Of a DNA stretch of 58,279 nt, positions 31,844 through 39,449 are shown piece after piece (position 1 is the first letter of the stretch; each line of letters opens with the position of its first letter). The notes beneath the pieces are model-generated. The model saw only the letters and a list, made by a program, of their open reading frames with translations, did no database searches and was not told where the DNA came from. A program made the translations under genes and the position numbers. This DNA comes from CAZKXX01 sp964556705 (GTDB taxonomy: Bacteria > Acidobacteriota > Terriglobia > UBA7540). The stretch covers positions 1 to 58,279 of the forward strand of contig CAZKXX010000009.1 of the NCBI GenBank assembly GCA_964556705.1. The letters run 5' to 3'.

Positions 31844-33949
31844 TCAGCGGGGGGTGGCGTCCGGCAGGCCGCCGTCCACGGGCAGGGTCGAGCCGGTGGT
31901 GGGCGTCTGGCGCGTCGCAAAGAAGAGCACGGCGCGCGCCACGTGCTTCGCGGTCACCGTCACCTTCAGCAGGTTCCGCTGGCGGTAGTAATCCTCCAGA
32001 CCTTTTTCGTCCAGCCCGCGGGCGCGCATGCGCTCGGGGCCGACTTCCTGCCACAGGCCGGATTTCCGCCGCCCGTGGGAGAAGATGGCGTCGGGCGCCA
32101 CCATGTTGACGCGCACGCCGAGTTCGGCCAGCTCGAGCGTCGCGATGCGCGCCAGTTGATGCGCGGCGGCCTTGGTGGCGCTGTAGGCGCCGAATTGCGC
32201 CCCCGGCGAAAACACGTTCTTTGTCGAAATCAGCACCACGTCGCCGCCCGTGCCCTGCTCGCGGAAGTGGCGCGCCGCCTCCGCCAGCGGCAGCAGCGTG
32301 CCCTCCGTGTTGACGCGTTCGAGTTTCCGAAACGTCTCCGCATCGAGCGAAGCGAGCGGCGCGGCGTGCGCGATGCCGGCGTTGAGCACCAGCAGGTCCA
32401 CGCCGCCCCAGGTCTGGATGACAGCCGCAAAAGCCCGCGAGACGGAAGCCGCGTCAGTGACGTCCATGGGAACGGCGAGGACGCGCTCGCCGCCCGCAGC
32501 GCGAAGTTCCGCGCCCAGACTCTCGAGCGCGTCGCCGGGGAGGTCCGTCACCGCCACGTGACAGCCGTTCGCCAGCAGTTCTTCGGCAATCGCCGAGCCG
32601 ATGGCGCCCGCCGCGCCCGTAATCAGCGCCGTCTGGCGACGCAGCGGCGGCTCCTCGGCCGCGAGCTTGGCATGCTGAAAGCTGTGGTACTCCATTTCGA
32701 ACAGCTCGTGCTCGGGAAGGCCTTCGTAAGTTCCCATGGCCGCGATGCGCGACTTCGCGGCGAGCGTGTGCGCGGTAATATCGCGCGCGATGCGGGCGGC
32801 GCGCGCGTCCGGGCCGGCGCAGATCGCGCCGAGGCCGGGCAGCAGGATTACTCGCGGCCGGAGGTCGAGACGTGTGACGCCGGGCGGCATCCGGGCCGCG
32901 TGCCGCTCGACGTAAGCGGCGTAATCGGCCGCGTACTCTTCAACCGCCTTCGAAAGCTGCTCGCGGAGTTTTGCCGGGTCCCCGTAAGCCGGCTCCGCCA
33001 CCCACAGCGGCCACGGCTTGGTGCGAATCAGGTGGTCGGAGGTGAGCGGCGGCGTCAGCGCGATTTCGCGCCCGCGCTCCGAATTCACGAAGTCGAGCGC
33101 CTCGCGCGTGACGAGCGGCTGAAGAATCGCGCGGCGAAACGGCCGGTCGGGGTCGCCGGAAGGCTCGGCCAGCAGACCGCGAAGCAGCGGCGCGACGCGC
33201 GTCAGCCGCGCCTGCGCCTCGGAGACGGGCGTCGAAACCTGAACGCTCAGCGGCCGCGAGGCGCGTTTCCGAATGAAATCCTCCGCGCGCGTGACCAGGT
33301 CAACCATGCGCTCGTAGGACTCGCGCGCCATCTCGCCCCAGGTCAGAATTCCGTGCCGCATCCAGACCATCGCGCGGCTTCCCGGCGCCGCGTCAAACGC
33401 CTCGGCGGCGGCTTTGGCCAGCCGGAATCCCGGGCGGACGTAATCGAGGACGATGACGCCTTCGCCCAGCGCTTCGGTTACCCACTTGCGGCCTTCGGTC
33501 TGGTTCGTCAGCGTCAGAACCGCGTCGGCGTGCGTGTGGTCAATGAATTTCGGAGAAAGGAAGGCGTGCACCAGCGTCTCGATCGAAGGGGTGGGCGCGC
33601 CGGCGACGAGAAGGTGTGTGCGGAATTCGCTCTGCATCTCCTCGTCGGAAAGTTCAGCGAGCGCGCGCAGCTTGCGCAGGTAGGCGAGATCGAGCGCCGG
33701 ATGGCCTTCGGGCTCGATCGCGGCCATGTCGAACCCGGAAGCCTTGACGCAAACGGCCGGCACGCTTTCGCCGAGCACGTTGCGGTGCTGGCCTTTGACG
33801 GACGTGTTGCCGCCGCCGTGCAAGACCAGGTCTTCGTCGGCGCCCAGTAGGCGCGAGGAGTAGGTCCGCAGCGCGAGGTCCACGCCCCACTTGTCACCGT
33901 AACGCTCAACGAACCGCGCGGCTTCCTCTTCCGACCAGCGATTCAGCAT
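31844..33949 (-). CDS. Bifunctional class II aldolase / short-chain dehydrogenase (rhamnulose-1-phosphate type)
   Basis: The 701-residue protein is a known two-domain fusion. Residues 1 to about 410 are a zinc-dependent class II aldolase (LVLHGGGNTSVKG, FIDHTHADAVL, MVWMRHGILTWGE). Residues from about 425 are an SDR with Rossmann motif TGAAGAIGSAIAEELL, LVLNAGIA and the catalytic YSATK. Relatives split rhamnulose-1-phosphate and oxidise the lactaldehyde formed. It follows rpe and lsrF on the same strand after 110 bp that hold an inverted repeat, so it may be separately transcribed. ATG 33949 is used; ATG-less extension to 33967 is unlikely. Confidence 0.88.
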   Translation of the reverse strand: MLNRWSEEEAARFVERYGDKWGVDLALRTYSSRLLGADEDLVLHGGGNTSVKGQHRNVLGESVPAVCVKASGFDMAAIEPEGHPALDLAYLRKLRALAELSDEEMQSEFRTHLLVAGAPTPSIETLVHAFLSPKFIDHTHADAVLTLTNQTEGRKWVTEALGEGVIVLDYVRPGFRLAKAAAEAFDAAPGSRAMVWMRHGILTWGEMARESYERMVDLVTRAEDFIRKRASRPLSVQVSTPVSEAQARLTRVAPLLRGLLAEPSGDPDRPFRRAILQPLVTREALDFVNSERGREIALTPPLTSDHLIRTKPWPLWVAEPAYGDPAKLREQLSKAVEEYAADYAAYVERHAARMPPGVTRLDLRPRVILLPGLGAICAGPDARAARIARDITAHTLAAKSRIAAMGTYEGLPEHELFEMEYHSFQHAKLAAEEPPLRRQTALITGAAGAIGSAIAEELLANGCHVAVTDLPGDALESLGAELRAAGGERVLAVPMDVTDAASVSRAFAAVIQTWGGVDLLVLNAGIAHAAPLASLDAETFRKLERVNTEGTLLPLAEAARHFREQGTGGDVVLISTKNVFSPGAQFGAYSATKAAAHQLARIATLELAELGVRVNMVAPDAIFSHGRRKSGLWQEVGPERMRARGLDEKGLEDYYRQRNLLKVTVTAKHVARAVLFFATRQTPTTGSTLPVDGGLPDATPR

Positions 33950-33959
33950 AAAAGAATTG

Positions 33960-34054
33960 ACCACCAAGACACCAAGGCGCCAAGAGCGAAGTGAGTTCGA
34001 GAGGCCTTTGCTTTTGGAGTCGTTCCTTTCTTGGTCTCTTTGTGCCTTGGTGGT
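33960..34054. repeat. Imperfect inverted repeat ACCACCAAGACACCAAGG / CCTTGGTGGT
   Basis: The left arm 33960-33985 and right arm 34029-34054 are imperfect inverted copies of a CACCAAG-rich motif. They lie between rpe and the aldolase/SDR gene. Similar strings occur widely as intergenic repeats in bacteria. It may be an mRNA-end structure; no coding sense is seen. Confidence 0.5.
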
Positions 34055-34059
34055 TGCAG

Positions 34060-34782
34060 TTAACCCGCCCGCGAGGGCAGCGCCGCGAGCATGAAGCGGG
34101 CGTTTGCTTCCGCCGCTTTGCCGTCGAACACGGCGCTTCCCGTGACGATCAAATCCGCGCCCGACTTCGCCACCTCAGCGATATTGGCTTTGGTGATTCC
34201 GCCGTCCACGGCGAGCAGGATTTCGCGGCCCGAGGCGCGAATCATTTCCCGCGCCCGCGCCAGGCGGTGGAAGGTTGCGGGGACAAATTTCTGTCCGCCC
34301 CAGCCCGGGCTGACGGCGAGAATCGAAATCAGCTCGAGTTCATCCATCAGCGGCTCGAGCGTTTCAAGCGGCGTGCCGGGATTGAGCGCCACGCCGCGCA
34401 GGAGGCCGCGCGCCGGGCCGTTCGCGTTCGTCATCGCGCCCAGTAGTTGAAGCGTCCGATGCGGGTGCGGGCCGGCTTCAGGATGGATGGTGACGATGTC
34501 GGCGCCCGCGGCGACGTAATCGGCCACTTTCGTGAGGGGCTCCGCGATCATCAGGTGGACGTCTTTCAGAAGCGGCGTCTTCATCGCCCTGATGAGCGGC
34601 GGCCCCGCCGTCATCATCGGGCAGAAGACGCCGTCCATCACGTCCACGTGCACCAGTTTGACGCCCACGCGTTCGAGCAGCGCGAGCTCCGAGCCCAGAT
34701 TGAGCAGGTCGGCGGTCATCATACCGATGCTGACCGTGGGCGCGATGGAGCGCAGCAGCTTCAGCGCGGGATTTTCGGCCAT
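34060..34782 (-). CDS. rpe: Ribulose-phosphate 3-epimerase
   Basis: Rpe interconverts ribulose-5-phosphate and xylulose-5-phosphate. The 240-residue TIM barrel has SIGMMTADLLNLG, VKLVHVDVMDGVF, KDVHLMIAEP, ILAVSPGWGGQKF and AVDGGITKANI with phosphate-binding GSAVF. The stretch TVSIGMMTADLL differs from the usual PSILSADF, so it may be a divergent ketopentose-phosphate epimerase acting with its neighbours. It starts 3 bp after lsrF, so the two are in one operon. Confidence 0.88.
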   Translation of the reverse strand: MAENPALKLLRSIAPTVSIGMMTADLLNLGSELALLERVGVKLVHVDVMDGVFCPMMTAGPPLIRAMKTPLLKDVHLMIAEPLTKVADYVAAGADIVTIHPEAGPHPHRTLQLLGAMTNANGPARGLLRGVALNPGTPLETLEPLMDELELISILAVSPGWGGQKFVPATFHRLARAREMIRASGREILLAVDGGITKANIAEVAKSGADLIVTGSAVFDGKAAEANARFMLAALPSRAG

Positions 34783-34785
34783 CCG

Positions 34786-35688
34786 CTACCGCCCCACCGG
34801 CGCTTCTCTCTTTTCGTGCTTGAGCGTCTGGAAGAAATCGTAGGCGTCGTCGGGCTTCAGGCCCTCGTGAACGACTTTCCCGACCGCCTGAATCATCGCT
34901 GCCGGAGCTTCTGACTGGAAAATGTTGCGGCCCATATCCACGCCCGACGCCCCCTGCTCGACGGCGTTGTAGGCCATCTTCAGCGCGTCGAGTTCGGGAA
35001 GCTTCTTGCCGCCCGCCATGACCACGGGCACCGGGCAGGACGCGGTCACCGTCTCGAAGCCCTCGGGGCAGAAATAGGTCTTCACGACCTGCGCGCCGAG
35101 TTCCGCGCAAATCCGGCAGGCGAGCCGGAGGTATTTCGCGTCGCGCGTCAGGTTCTTGCCGACCGCCGTCACGCCCAGCGTCGCGATCCCGCAGCGCAGC
35201 CCCGCGTCCACCAGTCGCGTCATGTTGTGAATGCTCTGCGTCTCGAACTCGCCGCCCACAAAGACCTGCACGGCCACCGCGCAGGCGTTCAGGCGCGCCG
35301 CGTCTTCCATGTCGAGCGCGACCTGCTCGTTCGAGAGCTCTTTCAGGATGCTCGGCCCGCCGCTGGCTCGCAGCACGATGGCGTTGCGCGAGGCGGAAGG
35401 GATCACGCTGCGCAGCACGCCGCGCGTCAGCATCAGAGCGTCGGCGTAAGGAGCGAGCGGGACGATGTTGACGTCCACGCGCTCGAGGCCCGTCGTCGGC
35501 CCCTGGAAGTAGCCGTGGTCAATCGCCAGCATCACCGTGCGCCCCGACTGCGGATTGAAAATCCGCGCCAGCCGGTTCTGCATCCCCCAGTCGAGCGCCC
35601 CCGCGCCCTTCAGAAAAAACGCTTCGTTGCGCTGCGGAACATCCACGTAGAATTCTTTGGTTTCCGGAGTGCCATCCAAATCAGCCAT
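34786..35688 (-). CDS. lsrF: LsrF-like thiolase/aldolase of the class I FBP aldolase family
   Basis: E. coli LsrF is the last AI-2-processing enzyme, passing an acetyl group from phospho-DPD product to CoA. This 300-residue protein keeps the distinctive LsrF segments GAGALDWGMQNRLARIFNP, VMLAIDHGYFQGPTTGLERV, VVLRASGGPSILKELSNEQ, the lysine in VVKTYF and GASGVDMGRNIFQSE. No lsrK, lsrR, lsrG or transporter genes are present, so a role in general sugar-phosphate cleavage is equally possible. AAGGAGA lies before ATG 35688 and a consensus promoter upstream. It leads an lsrF-rpe unit. Confidence 0.88.
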   Translation of the reverse strand: MADLDGTPETKEFYVDVPQRNEAFFLKGAGALDWGMQNRLARIFNPQSGRTVMLAIDHGYFQGPTTGLERVDVNIVPLAPYADALMLTRGVLRSVIPSASRNAIVLRASGGPSILKELSNEQVALDMEDAARLNACAVAVQVFVGGEFETQSIHNMTRLVDAGLRCGIATLGVTAVGKNLTRDAKYLRLACRICAELGAQVVKTYFCPEGFETVTASCPVPVVMAGGKKLPELDALKMAYNAVEQGASGVDMGRNIFQSEAPAAMIQAVGKVVHEGLKPDDAYDFFQTLKHEKREAPVGR

Positions 35689-35741
35689 CGCAGGTTTCTC
35701 CTTGCAAAGTCCTCATTCGTCGTGAAAAATTGCGGAGTTTC

Positions 35742-35770
35742 ACGGTAGCCACGCTGGGCCGCTTTGTCAA
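35742..35770 (-). promoter_or_regulatory. Promoter of lsrF
   Basis: Minus strand TTGACA (35770-35765), 17 nt, TACCGT (35747-35742). Predicted +1 is near 35735. A palindrome abuts the -35 box. Confidence 0.55.
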
Positions 35771-35794
35771 GCAAATCGCGGTTTCCGCGTTTGC
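35771..35794. promoter_or_regulatory. 24-bp palindrome, candidate operator between lsrF and the HEPN pair
   Basis: GCAAA-T-CGCGG, three T, CCGCG-TTTGC gives ten paired positions around one extra T. It touches the lsrF -35 element and lies 32 bp before the HEPN start, so a bound regulator could affect both directions. No regulator gene is adjacent. Confidence 0.4.
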
Positions 35795-35825
35795 ATCGTT
35801 CGGGAAAGAGAGTGTTGTCGCTGAC

Positions 35826-36239
35826 GTGAATCGAGTGGACTTCCAGAACCTCGCGCGAATTCGAATCAAGGAAGCGAAGGCCTTGCTCGCGGAGAATTGC
35901 TACGATGGTGCATACTATCTGGCCGGGTACTCGGTTGAATGCGCGCTCAAATCCTGCATTGCAAAACTGACCAAAGAACACGATTTCCCTGACAAAGACT
36001 TCGTCAATGAGAGTTGGACTCACGATCTGAAGAGGCTGGTCAAGGTTGCCGGACTTGAAAAGGATCGAGAGAGAAGGGCGCGCGAGGACAAGGAATTCGA
36101 GCTAAAATGGGGTGTCGTGAAAGACTGGAGTGAAGCTTCGCGATATCGACTGGCTGGTGAAAAAGAAGCCAGGCAGCTCTGTGAAGCCATCGTTGATCCG
36201 ACACACGGAGTGCTGACATGGTTGGAACAACATTGGTAG
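35826..36239 (+). CDS. HEPN-domain protein
   Basis: The protein of 137 residues is one HEPN helical domain: RIKEAKALLAENCYDGAYYL, AGYSVECALKSCIAKL, then HDLKRLVKVAGL. HEPN proteins are often RNases or partners in toxin-antitoxin and defence modules. The catalytic R-x4-6-H motif is not evident here, so it may bind nucleotide or protein instead. GTG 35826 (or GTG 35835) starts it at the usual VDFQNLARIR; an upstream TTG at 35730 is in frame but less likely. Its DNA is visibly less GC-rich than its neighbours, which suggests transfer. The partner gene overlaps its end by 22 bp. Confidence 0.8.
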   Translation: MNRVDFQNLARIRIKEAKALLAENCYDGAYYLAGYSVECALKSCIAKLTKEHDFPDKDFVNESWTHDLKRLVKVAGLEKDRERRAREDKEFELKWGVVKDWSEASRYRLAGEKEARQLCEAIVDPTHGVLTWLEQHW

Positions 36240-36601
36240 AGAAGTGGGTTGAGGCCGGGCGCAGGCTTACCGAAGCCTTGGATAACAGCGGCCTCGAGGT
36301 CGTCGCTTCGTTCTGGTTTCTGGACTCCGAGACCGACGAGTGGCGGCTGATGATCGCGATGCCTTTGGTTGACCGGGAAGGCCCCCTTGAAGCGTACCGC
36401 GCGATTCAGAAGGCCCTGGATTCCATGAGGCAGGTGGAGCTGAGTCTGAGCGACATCTCGGTGGTCAGTCCGAATCACTCACTGGTCAAGCTGCTTCGGC
36501 GCGCCGTCACCACGGACCGGACGATCAGCGGCGTTCGTTTTGCCCGAAGCAGGGCAGGAGACCAGTTTATCGAAGATTCCTATATCTACCGCCTCTTGTA
36601 G
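36218..36601 (+). CDS. Unknown 127-residue partner of the HEPN protein
   Basis: I do not recognise a named family. The sequence looks like a small alpha/beta protein: a helix VEKWVEAGRRLTEALDNSG, strand VVASFWFLDSETDEWRLMIA, helix EAYRAIQKALDSM and strand SDISVVSPNHSLVKLL. It ends in ARSRAGDQFIEDSYIYRLL. It has no membrane segment or signal. A GGAG site lies 8 nt before ATG 36218, inside the HEPN gene. The tight overlap and shared low GC indicate one transcript and possibly one complex. It converges on gdhA with a 14-bp gap. Confidence 0.75.
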   Translation: MVGTTLVEKWVEAGRRLTEALDNSGLEVVASFWFLDSETDEWRLMIAMPLVDREGPLEAYRAIQKALDSMRQVELSLSDISVVSPNHSLVKLLRRAVTTDRTISGVRFARSRAGDQFIEDSYIYRLL

Positions 36602-36615
36602 TTGCCCAGTCATGA

Positions 36616-37881
36616 CTACGCATAAATCCCCCGCAGCTTGACGCTGAACGCCACGCGGTCGATCGCCAGCATGTAGGCGGCGATGCGGTTGTTGACGTTG
36701 TGCTTTTCGCCGTAGCGGACGACGTCGTTGAACGCCTGCACCATGATGTGCTTCAGCCGCTCGTTCACCATGCCTTCGGGCCAGAAGTAACCCTGCCGGT
36801 CCTGGACCCATTCGAAATAGGAAACGGTGACGCCGCCGGCGTTCGCCAGGATGTCGGGAATCACGAAAACGCCGCGTTCGAAAAGAATGTCGTCGGCGGG
36901 CGGTGTGGTCGGGCTGTTCGCGCCCTCGACCAGAATACGCGCCCGGATGCGCGCCGCGTTTCGGCTGTTGATGACGCTTTCGGTGGCCGCGGGCAGCAGC
37001 ACTTCGCAGTCCTGTTCGAGAATTTCCGTGCAGTCGATCGCCTCGCCGCCCGCAAAGCCTTTCACCGTTTTCGTTTCCTTCGCGTATTCGAGGAGCGCCG
37101 GGATATCGAGCCCGCGTTCGTTCAGGACGCCGCCGTGAATGTCGGCGACACCGATAATCTTGTATCCCGCCTCGTGCATCAGGCGCGCCGCCTGCCCGCC
37201 GACGTTGCCGAAGCCCTGGATGATGACGCGCGAGCGTTCGCGCTGCCAGCCGAAGCGCTTGAGCGCCTGGTCGCAGACGATCATGCAGCCGCGCCCGGTG
37301 GCGGCGCGCCGCCCGCGCGAGCCGCCCAGGTCGAAAGGCTTGCCCGTGACGGACGCCGTGACGGTGTGGCGGACGTGCATCGAGTAGGTGTCCATGATCC
37401 AGGCCATCACCTGCTCGTTGGTGTTCATGTCGGGCGCCGGCACGTCGCGCTCCGGGCCGATGTAATCGAGAATTTCCGCCGTATAGCGCCGCGTGATGCG
37501 CTCGAGTTCGCCCTGCGAAAGCTTCTCCGGGTCGCAGACGATGCCGCCCTTGGCGCCGCCGAAGGGAATGTTGACCACCGCGCATTTCCAGGTCATCTCG
37601 GCCGCGAGCCCGCGCACTTCGTCCAGCGTCACGTTCGGCCCGTAGCGTACCCCGCCTTTGCAGGGCCCGCGAGCGATGTTGTGCTGCACGCGGTAGCCGT
37701 CAAACACCTCGAGCTGGCCGGTGTCCATCACCACCGGAATGTGCACGATGATTTCCCGGTTCGGCGTGCGCAGGTATTTGCAGAGGCCCGCGTCGAGATT
37801 CAGCTTTTCGGTCGCCACGTCGAAACGCGCGGCCATGGACTCGTAAACGCTCAGTTCCTTGTCAGCTTCAACGGCACACAT
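36616..37881 (-). CDS. gdhA: Glutamate dehydrogenase (Glu/Leu/Phe/Val family)
   Basis: It interconverts glutamate and 2-oxoglutarate plus ammonia. The 421-residue protein has GYRVQHNIARGPCKGGVRY, IPFGGAKGGIVCDP with the catalytic lysine, PAPDMNTNEQVMAW with the catalytic aspartate, and the Rossmann motif IIQGFGNVGGQAARL. Length and motifs fit the hexameric NAD-type enzymes. GAAGGA lies 6 nt before ATG 37881 and a -10 box TATACT at 37929-37924. Assignment to glutamate rather than leucine or phenylalanine rests on the overall pattern. Confidence 0.93.
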   Translation of the reverse strand: MCAVEADKELSVYESMAARFDVATEKLNLDAGLCKYLRTPNREIIVHIPVVMDTGQLEVFDGYRVQHNIARGPCKGGVRYGPNVTLDEVRGLAAEMTWKCAVVNIPFGGAKGGIVCDPEKLSQGELERITRRYTAEILDYIGPERDVPAPDMNTNEQVMAWIMDTYSMHVRHTVTASVTGKPFDLGGSRGRRAATGRGCMIVCDQALKRFGWQRERSRVIIQGFGNVGGQAARLMHEAGYKIIGVADIHGGVLNERGLDIPALLEYAKETKTVKGFAGGEAIDCTEILEQDCEVLLPAATESVINSRNAARIRARILVEGANSPTTPPADDILFERGVFVIPDILANAGGVTVSYFEWVQDRQGYFWPEGMVNERLKHIMVQAFNDVVRYGEKHNVNNRIAAYMLAIDRVAFSVKLRGIYA

Positions 37882-38273
37882 GAAGGTCCTTCAGCTTCCG
37901 CGTGGGCGCGAAGGCGGTTGAGAAGTATAGCAGATGGCGTGGTTTGCGGACAGGTCGCGGGCGCGCGGGCCGCCCCGCGAGGTCATTCCCGCGCAGGACG
38001 AAGACGCCGACCCCTGCGTCGGGGCGGAAATCCAGATTCCCCCCGCGTCAGGTGCTGGAACCCGTGCCCGTGGATCGCAGACACCAAAGACCGATGTCTG
38101 CGCCACCCACGCAGAGACGCCGAGGACGCAGAGCCCGTAGCGCAGGTCTGTTTTCGAGACCTGCGGCTTTCCAAACCGCGGGTCACACCACAGACCCGCG
38201 CGACCACGGGTACCGTCGCTGGCGCCGCGGAGCGCAGGCAGGCGCGGAGAACGCGGAGTCGGCGCGGGAACAA
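37882..38273. other. 392-bp intergenic region with REP-like paired hairpins
   Basis: No gene is seen. It holds the gdhA -10 box TATACT (minus, 37929-37924). At 38141-38165 lies a perfect 9-bp hairpin (CGCAGGTCT/AGACCTGCG, 7-nt loop). At 38177-38200 lies an 8-bp hairpin (CGCGGGTC/GACCCGCG, 8-nt loop). Around them are CGCAGAG/GACGCAGAG strings at 38109-38132 and 38231-38265. The arrangement resembles intergenic REP-type elements. Confidence 0.55.
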
Positions 38274-39206
38274 TCAGCCAATCGGACTGGGGGCGAGGGC
38301 GGGAGAAGGCGCGGCGGGGGTTGGCGCGGCGAGCTGGCGCGCGGAGACTTTGGCCCACGAGCCTTTGGCTTTGGTGCGCAGCAGGCGGTCCACGAGCGCG
38401 TAGTGGAGCGCGTGGCCGCCGCGTTCGACGACCACGTGGCCGACGAGCGGGTGTCCGAGCAGCGCCAGGTCGCCGATGAGGTCGAGGATCTTGTGCCGCA
38501 CGAATTCGTCGGGGAAGCGCAGCCCTTCGGGATTCAGGATGCGGTCGCGGCCGAGCACGACGGCGTTTTCCAGCGAGCCGCCGCGCACCAGTCCGCTCTT
38601 GCGCAGCGCTTCGACCTCGTCCAGAAAACCGAACGTGCGCGCCGGAGCGATTTCCGACTCGTAGCTGTGACGCGCGGCGGAGAACTCGAACTCCTGCTCG
38701 CCGATGAGCGGGCTGGAAAATGCGATCCGGTAAGTCACGCGGAATGTTTCCGCCGGATAGACGGCGATGCGCTTCGCGCCCTCGGCGATTTCGAGCGGCT
38801 TCAGGACCTTCGCGTAACTGCGGCGCGCGCGCTGCTTGCGCGTGCCCGCCTGCGCGATGAGCCGCGCGAACGGCTGCGCGCTGCCGTCGAGGATGGGCAC
38901 CTCGAGGCTGTCGAGCTCGACGACGACGTTGTCCACGCCGGCGCCGGTGAGCGCCGAAAGCAGATGCTCGGTGGTCGAAATGAACACGCCTTTCTTCATC
39001 AGGCTCGTGGCGTAGCTGACTCGGGCGACGTTGCGGCCGCTGGCTTCGATCCGGAAGTTTTCGAGGTCCGTGCGGCGGAACACGATGCCCGTCGAGACCG
39101 GCGCGGGCAAGAGCCGCAAGGTGACGGGAACGCCGGTGTGAAGGCCGATGCCTGAGACCGATTCGGTCGGGCGGGCGAGCGTGCGTTGGTGGGCGGCGAA
39201 GTCCAT
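38274..39206 (-). CDS. lpxC: UDP-3-O-acyl-N-acetylglucosamine deacetylase
   Basis: LpxC performs the committed step of lipid A synthesis, which marks the organism as a diderm with lipopolysaccharide. The 310-residue zinc enzyme has SGIGLHTGVPVTL, zinc ligands in TTEHLLSAL and RHKILDLIGDL, and the catalytic histidine in GGHALHYAL. GGGAG lies 5 nt before ATG 39206; an in-frame extension to 39281 is unlikely. A Pro/Ala tail ends the protein. No other lpx gene is adjacent. Confidence 0.95.
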   Translation of the reverse strand: MDFAAHQRTLARPTESVSGIGLHTGVPVTLRLLPAPVSTGIVFRRTDLENFRIEASGRNVARVSYATSLMKKGVFISTTEHLLSALTGAGVDNVVVELDSLEVPILDGSAQPFARLIAQAGTRKQRARRSYAKVLKPLEIAEGAKRIAVYPAETFRVTYRIAFSSPLIGEQEFEFSAARHSYESEIAPARTFGFLDEVEALRKSGLVRGGSLENAVVLGRDRILNPEGLRFPDEFVRHKILDLIGDLALLGHPLVGHVVVERGGHALHYALVDRLLRTKAKGSWAKVSARQLAAPTPAAPSPALAPSPIG

Positions 39207-39312
39207 TAAACTCCCGCTTCTCTCTAGAGCATGCGAGCCTCCAAATAGATGAGCATGTATCGCGTGTATTTTCAATAACATAATGGCTTAGCTTTCAGGA
39301 CTGCCTTTGAAT

Positions 39313-39332
39313 GTGTGGTATTTTTGCCACAC
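39313..39332. promoter_or_regulatory. Inverted repeat GTGTGG-N8-CCACAC between lpxC and polA
   Basis: A 6-bp palindrome with spacer TATTTTTG in an AT-richer stretch. A second inverted repeat, CGCCACT/AGTGGCG with 16-nt spacer, lies at 39347-39376. Either may be an operator in this divergent region. A polA -10 candidate TAGAAT lies at 39414-39419. Confidence 0.3.
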
Positions 39333-39449
39333 TTCATGCACCCTTTCGCCACTCCCGCCCCAGTGAGATAGTGGCGACCCCTGAGACCCCTGAGAATGTC
39401 AACTCGCCTACGGTAGAATGACCTTCAGCCCACGGAGGGCACCTTCAGC

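Noticed and set aside
31844..33949. Possible novel fusion of aldolase and dehydrogenase
   Set aside because: This two-domain architecture is a known class of rhamnose-pathway enzymes.
37902..39155. 417-codon plus-strand frame opposite lpxC
   Set aside because: Arg/Ala-rich antisense frame in GC-rich DNA; lpxC with all catalytic residues occupies the other strand.
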